Part shown: positions 1 through 9,749 of the stretch, in pieces | How positions within the stretch are numbered: the stretch's first letter is position 1 | Layout of the letters: the number at the start of each line of letters is the position of its first letter | Source: Suillus spraguei | Lineage: Eukaryota; Basidiomycota; Agaricomycetes; Boletales; Suillaceae | DNA length: 64,000 nt | NCBI GenBank assembly: GCA_016800925.1 | Contig: JABCPU010000044.1 | Span: 210,914 to 274,913 of the forward strand | Reading direction: 5' to 3' | Position numbers and translations under genes: made by a program | The notes under the pieces: generated by a model | What the model was told of the DNA's origin: nothing | Databases searched by the model: none | The model's input: only the letters and a program-made list of their open reading frames with translations

Positions 1-1
1 A

Positions 2-522
2 GCTGATGAACAGGCGAAGAGAGCGGCCAGAGGAGAGAGCAGCGCACCTAAGGATCTCCCAAAGTCCCTCCTTGTAACCAGAAACAACGCTAAACTCACC
101 CTCCCAATCAGCAAGTTGGCGCTGAAGCAGAAATTCAGAGGAGAGATCAAAGCCGAAGCAGCAACCATCATGAGAGACTCACCACGCTATCAATGCCTCC
201 ACAAAATAGACGAAACCGCCCCATCGAAACATTTCTCCATCCTAGTGGAAAAGCTCCCACGGCGACATTCCTCCTTGCTCTTCCAACTCCGAACAGGGCA
301 CGCACCCTTGAACAAACACCTACACCGGATAACGAAAGTCCCCAGTCCCATTTGCCAGCAATGTCATAGCCGAGAAGAAACAGTACATCACTTCTTACTT
401 GCTTGCCCAACGTACACCACACAATGTCTATCCCTCCAGAACGAGATAGGCCCCCAAGCTAGCCACCTCAAGAACTTGCTGAACAACCAGAAATGCGTCA
501 AGCCCCTACTACGCTACATAGC
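2..522 (+). mobile_element. LINE (non-LTR retrotransposon) 3' ORF fragment
   Basis: One open frame runs in from the window edge (frame of base 2) and reads as the C-terminal tail of a LINE polyprotein. Near its end is a Cys/His cluster, C-x2-C followed by H-H-x4-C (starts CQQCHSREE), preceded by a stretch like LLFQLRTGHAPLN. That order (RNase H tail, then a zf-RVT-like zinc cluster around an RTGH motif) is what I know from fungal LINE elements. Everything upstream, including the reverse transcriptase, lies outside the window. The frame formally continues to 565, but from 523 the bases look like the end of a hAT element, so the LINE was probably interrupted there. No poly-A tail or target duplication is visible. 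The family is fairly sure; the exact clade is not. Confidence 0.65.
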
Positions 523-535
523 TAGTGCTGCCGTG

Positions 536-708
536 GTCCAGTTCCGAACCGTGGTTCGAACCTGACCATTGGTCAGGTTCGTCCTTGGTTCGGTCCATGG
601 TCCAGCATTTTGCACGGACCGAACCGGAATGAGGTTCGTGGTCCGCTAACTCCTGTGTGGTTCATCTATAGGTTCGGACCTTCCCGAACCGTTCCGAACC
701 CCGAACCG
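536..708. repeat. Subterminal GGTTCGG/CCGAACC repeat cluster of the hAT element
   Basis: In about 170 bases the motifs GGTTCG, GGTTCGG and their complements CGAACC, CCGAACC recur roughly ten times in both orientations, along with GGTCC/GGACC. Dense short direct and inverted motifs just inside the terminal repeat are typical of hAT elements, where they bind the transposase. The cluster sits between the presumed terminus (523) and the transposase gene. It has no coding potential that I trust. Confidence 0.55.
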
Positions 709-1048
709 AATCTTCTTTGCAATGCCTTCAAGGCTCAATCACACGCTTCTCATCATTTTAACTTCTCGATTCTCAAGATTCGCCATGGTCACTTTGACCT
801 TTGGCATTCTCAAGACTTTTTTCGACTTATCCTGTCCGGAGGTTCGCATCCCGCACACCCTGCTGTCCGATAACGCCTACCTGTTCAATCAAGCTCAAGG
901 TATGACTTTTCCGTCAAATCAAGCGCAATAAACTGATTGACATATTATATTTCTTAGGATTATTCAATGCATACTATGAGTTAGTAGGAGATTGGGTATT
1001 CGCATATAAAGGGATCAAGGTGAGTGATATATTTTGACTACTGGTACA

Positions 1049-2562
1049 ATGTCTGAACCTGAAGCACAGTGTGCCCTCAACCCAGACAAGTCTCTAAAGG
1101 ACGCCAAAGACATCGTTTTTTACAACGATCCTGATGATGCCGTCCCCATTTCCGCTCCATCCTCCTCTGCCCAGCCACCCACAGACGCCTTCTCTGTGCT
1201 ACTGCAGACTGGACGCAAACTAGTGCCACTTATTGCCGGCGCTCGACGCTCCATTCGTGCCTCTAAACCTTCTGCGTGCCTTCGTGATTCCGACAACGCT
1301 TGTTCTTCAACAAGCCGCAAGCATGCATTATCCAGTGCAACTGAGCAACTAGTTAGGAAGAAGGTTGTGTTACAGCTCTCCGCTCCATTATCTGACGACG
1401 ACACAGATATTGATACTGACCACGGTGCTGGTCAATCGGATGAGGCCGAGGACGAAGGTGTACCAGCACCTGAGGACGTACCAGCACCTGAGGATGAACC
1501 TGAGGACGAACCCGAGGATCTTCAAGACACCACCATCCGAGCCACTTTATCAAAGAGTGAGCGCAGCGCTGATATTCGAACAATCTTCACTCGCGACGAC
1601 AAACATTGGGTCTGCAGACCTTGCAAGGATGCCGGTGAACTTGAAAGCAAGTACACGTTTCGTGGAGGTATCTCTACACTACGCACGCACATTTGTCGGT
1701 ATGTTCACGTCTTCTTTCCATTGAATGATCACTAATATTATATATCTATCAGTAATAAAGCCCATTTTCAACTTTACAAGTCACGCTGCAAAGCCGCAAA
1801 CATCACCATGCACCCTCGAGCAGTTCCAACTGGTGAGGTTCAATCCCTGTGAGTTACATTTGCTGTATTGTAGTGTGTTGTACTGATTCATAGATAGTTC
1901 AAGGCAATCCACCCTCGATGGCAGCCTTGCCCCGAAAGCGCCCATGTTCACCAAGGCAGGGCTTCTGGAGTATATTATGGAGTTGATTGTGACTGAGGAC
2001 GAGGCGTTGCAACTCGTCGACAAACCAGCCTTCCGCAACTTGCTTCGTTATGTCTGCCCCGCCCTTGCTGAAAGTGACATGCCACACCGCACGAAACTTA
2101 CGGAGACTGTTAAGGCCCGCGCAGTGCAGGTGGTCAACGTCATTCGTGAGCATCTCGCAAAGGTAGACAGTCAAGTCTCGATGACCTTCGATTCATGGAC
2201 GTCAATCATCGGCGACCCCTTCTTCTCCATCACAGGCCACTATATCTGGAGCCCGGATGATAAACCCCAGCAATGGGAGTTACGCCGTGAGCAACTCAGT
2301 TTTGCGCACATCCAGGGCAATCATAGTGGTCAGAATACAGCTCGCTTGATTGTTGATACCATTGACAAATATGAACTACGAAATAAGGTAAAGTTTAGTT
2401 TACTACTTTGCTGCGCTGAATCTAATCAGTGTGTTGTAGGTTGGATGGATGACCTCTGACAATGCCACCAACAATGATACCGCCATGAAAGCAGTTGGAC
2501 AAGAAATCGATCCTGAGGGTACGCGGTGGGCACCTGATGCGCGCCGCATCAGGTGCCAAGAA
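1049..2562 (+). pseudogene. BED-finger hAT transposase, 3' truncated
   Basis: Four exons can be joined in frame: 1049-1698, 1753-1848, 1898-2387 and 2440 to about 2562, with GT-AG introns of about 50 bp. The first exon has a long acidic, Ser-rich N-terminus and then a BED-like zinc finger starting at WVCRPCKDAG, with the second pair of ligands near HICR. Exon 3 carries the hAT core (TFDSWTSIIGDPFFSITGHY). Exon 4 has the SDNATNNDTAMK block around a catalytic Asp and ARRIRCQEHA, the CxxH motif that precedes the insertion domain. The reading frame ends soon after it (IEAHWS then stop), so the rest of the catalytic domain, including the final dimerisation region, is absent. The start is ATG 1049; an upstream TTG in the same frame is not needed. 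Not functional as it stands. Confidence 0.75.
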
Positions 2563-2564
2563 CA

Positions 2565-4209
2565 CGCTCAAACATGTTTCGGGATCGAAGCACACTGGTC
2601 CTGATGGTCTCTCGCGCTGTCGTCAAGCACTGGAAGATGAAGATTTCGACGAAGAAGATTTGGGAGAAGTTGAAGAGTGGATAGATGAAGTCCTTAGCTA
2701 TGGGATATGGACAGTGATGGATTCTTGCAACGGAAGTCTCGGAATTATGACCAAGGGCTCAGGTTTTCAATTCTATGAAAGCCGACATCAGTACTGACCT
2801 TGAATTCCCGTGCGACGAAGGTTCCAAATGGTGCGATGATGACCTTCAGGCCATTCAGCATTATCTCGAGACACTCGCATTACCTTCGAATATGCAGCTC
2901 TCAGCTCGCTCTCGTTTTCTTAAACGAGCAGCACAATTTTTTGTTCATAATACACGACTTTGGCGTCGTAATTCTGCAGGTCGTCATCAACTCATCATTT
3001 TCCAAAATGACCGCTCTTGAATTCTCCAGCAGACTCATGACAATCTTGGACATAAAGGTTTCTATTTGACTCGACAAACCATTGCTGATCGTTTTTGGTG
3101 GCCAACTCTCAATCACGACCTTTCATGGTACCTTAAAACGTGCCATCAGTGTCAGCTTTGATCTGTCGAGAAAGTTGTTCTCCCACCTACAGTTGCCATT
3201 CCCGCACCTTTGTTTTGCAAAGCCTATACCGACTCAATGCATATGCCAACCTCGCACGGATATTCCTACATTGTTCAAGCTCGTTGTTCACTTTCAGCAT
3301 GGCCCGAATGGCGAATGCTACGGAGAGAGACTGGTCGCACGCTGGGAAATTTTATCTTTGAAGACTTATTGTGCCGTTGGGGAGGACTTGAAGAGATAGT
3401 TACAGACAACGGGACTCCGTTTGTGGCTGCGCTCGACTGGCTCGCATCAAAATACCATATCTGTCACATCCGCATTTCAGCCTATAACTATAAAGCCAAT
3501 GGAATCGTCGAACGTTCGCATCGAACGATCCGTGACTCACTCATTAAAGCTTGTCAAGGCGACATCACCCAATGGCCAGTATTTGCACCACATATCTTTT
3601 GGGCAGACCACGTCACCACTCGCAAATCAACGGGACACACACCATTTTATATGGCGCACGGCATCGAACCTCTGCTTCCACTCGACATAACAGAAGCAAC
3701 ATTCCTCATAGCTGACATCACTGAAATCATCCCTACCCACGAACTTATTGCAGCCTGCGCACGACAGCTTGCCAAATGAGACGAAGACCTTGCACACATT
3801 CACAAGCGCGTCCTTGCAAGTCGTTATGCCTCCGTGAAAGATTTCGAGCGTCGTTTTTCAAACATCATCAAGGACCGACACTTTGAACCAGGCGAGCTCG
3901 TTTTAGTCCTTAACAAGAAGATTGAGCTGTCGTCGAATGCAAAGTGCAAGCCACGCTACTTTGGTCCCATGGTTGTCGTTTCACGAAACACAAACAGCGC
4001 GTATCATCTTGCAGAGGTCGACGGCGCTGTGTCCAAGCTCAAATTTGCCGTGTTTCGTCTCATCCCCTATCACTCGCGTTCCCCGACTACACTCGAAGTC
4101 ACTCAGATTATCGACGCAGATGCAATCACAGGGATGATAGGATCATTCAATGTATAGATTTGTTTTGTGGATCGACCGAGGACGGTCGATATCTGTAGTT
4201 GGGGGGAGG
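2565..4209 (+). pseudogene. Ty3/gypsy pol 3' part: RNase H tail and integrase
   Basis: The segment begins inside the tether after RNase H (SKHTGPDGLSRCRQ). It goes on to an acidic linker, an integrase zinc-binding region (HDNLGHKGFYLTRQTI, then CHQC), and the integrase core with the DDE triad visible as YTDSMHMP, IVTDNGTPF and GIVERSHRT. The C-terminal integrase domain follows (RHFEPGELVLVLNKK, PRYFGPMVVVSR). The frame is broken at least twice (an in-frame TGA at 3777-3779 and frame changes around 2760-3210). Gag, protease and reverse transcriptase are missing upstream, where the hAT element abuts. A purine tract (TTGGGGGGAGG, 4199-4209) ends it and leads into an LTR. A perfect 8-bp stem with loop AGGA lies at 4171-4190, just before the tract. 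Confidence 0.8.
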
Positions 4210-4603
4210 TGTAGTGATTACCAATCAGCTGATGCCGGAAAGTGCCGTTTCGACACTTACCTCTACCACCATCAGCATCAATGCACTGCCAAGTCAGTCA
4301 GCACAGACCTCACCTCCTTTTCGTCTCCAATTCTTCGTCGCTACCGACTCGTTCGACCCTTATTATTCTTCGTCACCATCGCCCCATTCTCAGTTCGCCG
4401 TCTCCAAATCTGTCAAGTCCCACTATGCCGCTCTTGTCAATTTGTCAATACCATACCCTTTTATATCGCCACTCACTCAATCATTTCATATGCTCTTCCC
4501 TTTCAGTCTACTCTACCCTGTCAGGCGCGACGCCACTCCCTTCAGCGCCCGTCGTCACATAAACGATTCAGCATAGCTATACCCGACCCTTAGTATTTCG
4601 AAG

Positions 4604-4610
4604 TATAAAA
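4604..4610 (+). promoter_or_regulatory. TATA box in LTR
   Basis: TATAAAA lies within GAAGTATAAAAGTAG, about 395 bases into the presumed LTR and upstream of the 47-bp tandem repeat. The position fits an LTR U3 promoter. Confidence 0.5.
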
Positions 4611-4670
4611 GTAGCCCATGTACACTCACTACGACAGGCAATCATACCAGTCTCCCAGTCTCAGTCTCAG

Positions 4671-4764
4671 TCTCGCACTTGCTATCTAAATTGTATCGCT
4701 ATATCCATTGTTTATCGTCTCGCACTCACTATCTAAATCGTATCGCTATATCCATTGTTTATCG
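4671..4764 (+). repeat. 47-bp tandem repeat (two copies)
   Basis: Unit 1 is 4671-4717 and unit 2 is 4718-4764, each starting TCTCGCACT and ending GTTTATCG, with only a few differences. A third, partial copy starts at 4765 (TCTCGCACTCGTCTCG). It sits downstream of the LTR TATA box, in the likely transcribed R/U5 part. Confidence 0.8.
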
Positions 4765-4885
4765 TCTCGCACTCGTCTCGATCATTATCGCATAACATTC
4801 GTTAACGCTAATCTATTTCTATAACGTTTCAGCATCACACTAGCGGTCTCCACACCCCTTTGAACTCGCAGCGAGAGCCACTTAG

Positions 4886-6336
4886 GTTCTTACACCCGTC
4901 ACTGTTGTCAACGATGACTTCAATTCTGAAGCAGAAAACTACGGAACCCTCACCACTGAAATCAACAATACCTCTTACATTGAAGCCGCTCTTCTCTGCG
5001 AAGGACATGCCCTCGAAATCGAAAGAATCCTCACTGAAAGAGGTGCTTTCCCTGCATTACTCCTTGTCAACATCATTCGCACCGCAGCCCTTATTGAAGC
5101 CACTGCCAGAGATACCACAGAAATTACACACCGTCACCGTTTTCTTCATCTTCAAAAACGCATTCGTTCTTATGCTATGTTGCTGCTTCCCAATTCTTTT
5201 AAAAATGATGTTGAAGAAGCTATTCACATCGTTGCCGAGCATCGAGCAGGCATTGCTCGACCTCCCTCTCCACAGGAAGATATGCCACTTCCTATTCCAG
5301 CACCCGCTTCTTCACGCATGTATTCTAGTTTTGACACCTTTGCTGGCTTATGCACTGCTGTCCAAGAGATCGGACAGCTCACCAACGCGGTTGTCAAAAC
5401 CATCCAGCAATCAGTCGCTGAAACTAGGGCGGCCAGAAACTTAGTTGAAGAAGCCATCACCGATCTACAGCAAACGCAAGCCGACCTAGCCTCTCCACGA
5501 ACCCCATCTCCTGCTGAACAACCAACTTCATCCTCCCCTGTCACAGTTTCCCATGAACACCCCACATGGTTGTATGAACCTTGCACAGAAGAGCAGTGTA
5601 AGGCCGCAAAACTATTAGGAATCCCTGTCACTGAGCTGGTAACGCTCAGTCCTCGACTTCGCGATCTTCACATTCACCCTCCCATGTCCATTCCATCATC
5701 ATTCGGTCCAATGGATCCCGTCTCGCCAGTCTTAGTAAAAGACTTTGGCATCACTTCTCCCTCTTCCTCTGATGAACTCCTTGTGACTGCCAAACGAGGA
5801 AGTACCCCTGATCTTCCGACATCAGCATACACTCTCTCTTCTACCCAGCAGGCGCAGCTTAGACTAACAACACCCTTGCCTTAAAACGTATGAGACGGAA
5901 TAAAGGAAAGAAGCGTGCCAGATCTACTAGCCCCACACCCATTATTTCACCGTCGCCATTACGTAAATCCATTTCTAATCCCAACAAAAACATGAAATGT
6001 CACATCTGTGGACTACTTGGACATCGTCAAAAGAATTGTGCAGAATACCAGTGCAAGGTTTGCAGATACTGGTCGCCTACCCATCTATCCATTTATTGTC
6101 CTTGACGAGTCGGACCTCCTCCTTTTACATTAACCTGGAAAGATGATGGATTCTACAACGCCCTTCGATCTTGGGAGCAACAGCTTGATGATGAACGAAT
6201 TCAAGCAGAGAAAAGAAGGGACGCTAAACTACGCGCAGGTGTTGAAGAAGCTGAGTATATGAGGAGTGGATCATTTGCTGATGAAGACTACGAGTATAGT
6301 GATGACCCTGTTTACTATGCGAACCAGGATGAGTAA
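4886..6336 (+). pseudogene. Retrotransposon Gag with zinc knuckle, broken
   Basis: A helix-rich Gag-like frame (4886-5884) runs through ALLLVNIIRTAALIEATA and AIHIVAEHRAGIARPP and then a Ser/Pro-rich spacer. It is followed, after a frameshift near 5884, by a CCHC knuckle (CHICGLLGHRQKNC) and a second Cys cluster (CKVCRYWSPTH). An in-frame TGA at 6103-6105 then interrupts the frame, which continues through GPPPFTLTWKDDGFYNALRSW to a natural stop at 6334-6336. No protease, reverse transcriptase or integrase follows; instead there is a purine tract and an LTR-like sequence. No clear start Met is seen; the frame opens after a TAG at 4883. It could be a gag-only (non-autonomous) element or a pol-deleted relic. 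Confidence 0.65.
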
Positions 6337-6368
6337 AGTCGGTGACTTTACGTGTAAAAAGGGGGTAA

Positions 6369-7280
6369 TGTTACAGTTGTACGTGCCCCTATTCATTTTC
6401 TCTCTGTTTCCTTACTTGTATATCATGTCACATGACTCTGACTCATATGCTCAACGCATTTGTACTATAGTTGTCTTCCTTATTTGGATATGCACTTACT
6501 TTCCCACGCCTCTCTTGGTCTGTGCGCACATATTGGTCTATTTAAGCATGTTGTACTTGTAGTAGATTCTTTACTTTAATCTTACTGGGTTTTACCTGGA
6601 ATCTCCTTCGCTTAGGTCTCCAACCTAAGTCGTCTTGAATCGTCTCTAAGCCTAAGCACTCCTTAGACTTAGTCTCTATTCTCGTAGAACCTCTTAGACT
6701 TGTCTTTGAGGCCGAACCCTTGATCGTACTCGGAACGCGTTCCTTGTACTTTCACCTTGTCCTCTTGTGGACATTGTAAGAACTCCCAGCAGACCATCTG
6801 TGTCTTTTCACTGTCGCTGGTGACGCCACCCCAGTTCGTAACACACTCTATCTCCCTTGTGTATAACTGCGCCTATCTCCTTTTGTCACTCATCCTGTTT
6901 CCGGTACTCCAGCTGTGTATAATTCCTTCCTGTATCACTGATCCGTTACCTGTGTTTCATTTCCAATTTGTGCTTACTGATCCGCTGCGCATTAACTAAT
7001 AGACTTCCATTATACTTCGTACATAGCCCTTGGTCCCGGACTTGTTGATTATCCATCTTAGATACTTACCATATATAAACCACTTGTAGATCTCCATAGA
7101 ACCTTAGTTTGAATATCATCTTAGATTCTACTCATTCCACTTCCTTCAGACTTGAGTCACTTTCCACTCAAAGTCATCTTCTGAGACTTGGGATTGATTC
7201 CTATAGTCTATATCTCCGACTCTATCTTCGGATAGTCTACCTCTGTCAGTTTCTAGTTAGGAATCCGTTCCGAAGCTAGC
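6369..7280 (+). mobile_element. LTR-like region after gag-only element (right end uncertain)
   Basis: A purine tract (AAAAAGGGGG, 6357-6365) is followed by TGTTACAGTTGTACG, a typical LTR start. A TATA-like TATTTAAG lies near 6540, and then a long pyrimidine-rich stretch full of CTTAG/CTAAG and CTTCGGA motifs. No partner LTR is present in the window, so the right border is open. Nothing coding is supported here. Confidence 0.4.
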
Positions 7281-7489
7281 CTTAGTCCTCTTTCCATCCC
7301 CGCACTCTGGATAACCTTCGGACATACCATATCCGATACCTTCGGACATCCAGATCTGCTACGCAACTCCTTCCAGATCTTCGGACATATATCTCCTCTC
7401 TGAAATAAGGGGCATTACTCGGACAAGGGGCACAGTGCACGAACTGAGGCCAAAGCCCTTCAGATCTTTCACCCCTTGAGTACGGTCTT

Positions 7490-8141
7490 AACATATGGGT
7501 GATGTCACTACCAGTTGCTGTGGGAGTCGATGTGTCTGCAGCTAGACTGGTGCTGGCATGGAAGCCAACCCAGCTGCTTGTCTGTGCTGGAATGATACCT
7601 TGCAGCATCTCATAATGTGGCCATCCTTTGTTTTTCAAAGGCCTCACTAAGGGGTTATGCTGCATGAATAATCAGTGCAGTAGAACAGGACAGATAGACG
7701 ATACAGTACCTTAATAAAGACTGCCCACATAGTCTCAGATTCTTCACTGATATTAGCTCCTAAATCCAGGTTGAACAATAAACCTGAGGCGCTAGATATT
7801 TTGTCAGCCACCTGATACATCTTTTTTATCTAGAAATACATCAATATTTATGGCACATATATCAATAAAACAATAGTACTTACCCGAGCCCATTTAGATT
7901 AGCAGGCTTCAGGGGTCTTGGGAGCACCATCAGGGCATGGGCGTGTTGCCATCTCTGTGGCAGCACCAATCCAGAAAGATTTCGTGAAGTTCATCTCATC
8001 ACCCCCTTTGGCGCTGTGTTGGACACCATATTCAACTAATTTCCTTTCATCTTCAACAGACCATACACAGTGGTCTTTTGCTGCTGTGGTAAGTTCCTGA
8101 CTGTCAGTGGCTGCATTTTTTTTACCTTTGCCTTTGGCCAT
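7490..8141 (-). pseudogene. Myb/SANT-like protein of a Harbinger-type transposon
   Basis: Read on the minus strand, the first exon (8141 to about 7890) begins MAKGKGKK and carries a SANT-like start (CVWSVEDERKLVEYG, NFTKSFWIGAATEM, GAPKTPEAC). An in-frame TAA follows the last Cys, then SKWAR and a GT-AG intron. The second exon reads IKKMYQVADKISSASG; after another intron comes NKGWPHYEMLQGIIP. This order (SANT domain, KxKW, helical part, NKGWPHY) is the Myb/SANT-like DNA-binding partner often found with PIF/Harbinger transposases in mushroom genomes. The stop codon and the absence of a transposase make it a relic. The 3' end is not defined. Confidence 0.7.
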
Positions 8142-8485
8142 AGTGGTAGGGTAGAAACGGAAAGAGTATCGCGAGTCTGATGAGCTTCATGTCGAGGGCA
8201 CGGTTATCGTTATCGATAAGACGATGTCACACTGTGACTGACGGCACTCAGCACACCGGCATGCTTACTTAACTATGTTGTTTTGTTTCTTGAAGTTTGT
8301 CGAAGTTGGGCGAAATCCCGATCCCGAACAGACACTTACATTACCCGATACCTGTGATCAAATGATATTTTGCTTTCCGCGACGCAGCCTTTCCATCTCA
8401 CCCAGCTCTGTGGTTGACAAGCATGGGATCCATTCCAACATGAGCTTGGTTCTTACGACGGTTTAAAACACATTGTGGATCAGCA

Positions 8486-8692
8486 ATGTCAGGTCATTCA
8501 ATGAGAGCTGGAGGGGCAACTGCTCTAGCTATTGCAGGAATGACATCTGATCTGATACAAGCGGCAGGACGATGGTCTTCGGAGGAATTCAGAAAGTATG
8601 TTCGCCAACACCCTTTCTTACTGAATGCTTTTCTCCATGGATCAGTGCACCAATCACAAAACTTAACAAACACATCTTCACGGCCCAGTTGA
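8486..8692 (+). pseudogene. Tyrosine recombinase C-terminal fragment
   Basis: The 68-residue frame contains SGHSMRAGGATALAIAG, then GRWSSEEFRKYVRQHP. This is the C-terminal catalytic block of tyrosine recombinases (H-x-x-R, a Trp/His position, and the Tyr nucleophile in KYVR). In mushroom genomes such proteins are coded by Crypton-like elements and by DIRS/Ngaro retroelements. The N-terminal two thirds with the first catalytic Arg is not visible upstream, so it is a remnant. Which element type it came from cannot be told from this piece. Confidence 0.65.
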
Positions 8693-8754
8693 CGCGCCTT
8701 CAATCACATGCTCGCCCGCGCGATTTCATACAACAGATTTCACGCGCTTGCAAT

Positions 8755-8775
8755 CACTCACTCACTCACTCACTC
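8755..8775. repeat. (ACTC)n microsatellite
   Basis: About five copies of ACTC in a row. Downstream, 8958-8970, is a short AT-rich run (ATATATATATATA). Between 8693 and 9340 nothing coding is recognised. Confidence 0.8.
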
Positions 8776-9550
8776 AATATCGTACACATCCACTCACGCG
8801 CACGATAACGTGCACATTCAGCCCACTTTATGCGCGCTCATGCTCCCACAGAACATAGCAGGACACCATGCTCTTACTCGATAGTGAATTCACTTCTCTC
8901 TCAACGTGCTTCCTTATAAAAAGGCATCAAGACCACAAAACAAAAAAGAACAAAATATATATATATAAATAAGCCCTTTAGCGTTCTATCGTGTCTTTCG
9001 TTACTCACGTCTTTTTCTTGTCGGTCTAGAACTAGTTTCATTGCTCATTCAAGCACATCTTTCGAGTTTCGAGTCCTTTTCACTTATACTGCCGTGTTTT
9101 GTATTTCAGTCTCTCGATTCGCAAATAAAACTTGTTCGAGTCCCCCGAGCGTGAAGCTGGGGACTCTGCTTGCTTAATCACCGAGACCTCAGTGTAAAAT
9201 TGATTCAAGCCCTCTCCCACTAACGTGGGTGTCGGGGATGGAAGTTTCAATGGCATTTGCCGATATGCCGGTGGCACCTAGCCCTGTTGATGCCATACAA
9301 CCCTACAATAAAAGTCCATCACTATTGGGAAGATATTGAAGGAGGCTCTGATCGACTATATTGGCATCGTCTTACAGGTGCAAACCCCATGTATTATCAC
9401 CTATAATTACTGTCGTTACGTGGGAGTCACAGGTGGGTGGTAATATCAGTGAACGAGGTTTTGGCAAAACCGACGCGGCCCGGGGAGCTGGAGCTATCAA
9501 ACACAGTGTAGAAGCGCTGGAGAAATACGAAACCAAGATTAAAGTCTTCC

Positions 9551-9739
9551 TGTGAGGCTGTCACGATGAACAGCCGACACTAACAGTGACATGAAACCGG
9601 ATAACGTGGATGAGCGTATGGATTCGACGGTACAGTAAGAAGGTAAGGTGTGCGCACAGGGGGAACACAGTATATATATCGAACTGTCCTAACAGGGAAC
9701 AACAACCGTCACGTGTGCGTAGTAAGCGTCATGCTTACA
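9551..9739 (-). repeat. 3' LTR of the chromovirus
   Basis: 189 bp, TGTGAGGCTG...GCTTACA on the plus strand (element on minus). It contains a TATATATAT run near 9670. It differs from the other LTR at six positions, all transitions. The bordering target copy is CTTCC at 9546-9550. Confidence 0.95.
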
Positions 9740-9749
9740 CCCTTCCCCA

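Larger units (their letters stand above)
523..2564 (+). mobile_element. hAT DNA transposon, 5' part only
   Basis: The left end is placed at 523 because the sequence there starts TAGTGCTGCCGTGG, matching the YARNG start of hAT inverted repeats, and it interrupts the LINE frame. It is followed by a block rich in GGTTCGG/CCGAACC motifs (subterminal repeats) and then by a BED-type transposase gene. The right end is missing: close to 2565 the transposase stops matching and a Ty3/gypsy RNase H tail begins. No matching 3' inverted repeat or 8-bp target duplication was found in the window, so the 8 bases 515-522 (tacatagc) can only be a candidate target copy. Probably truncated by the gypsy element or by a deletion joining the two. 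Confidence 0.6.
4210..4860 (+). mobile_element. LTR of the gypsy element (right end approximate)
   Basis: The start is set at TGTAGTGATTACC directly after the polypurine tract. The body is C/T-rich and carries a TATA box and a tandem repeat, as expected of a promoter-bearing LTR. I cannot find a second copy of this LTR in the window, so the right end is a guess, placed before the gag-like frame that starts near 4886. No convincing primer-binding site follows. The stretch has several weak open frames on the plus strand that I do not believe are genes. Confidence 0.5.

Noticed and set aside
610..931. Overlapping plus frames upstream of the hAT transposase
   Set aside because: They lie in the subterminal repeat block and leader of the transposon and show no domain.
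4150..4593. Three overlapping 106-147 codon plus frames
   Set aside because: C/T-rich LTR sequence lacking stops by composition; no protein family features.
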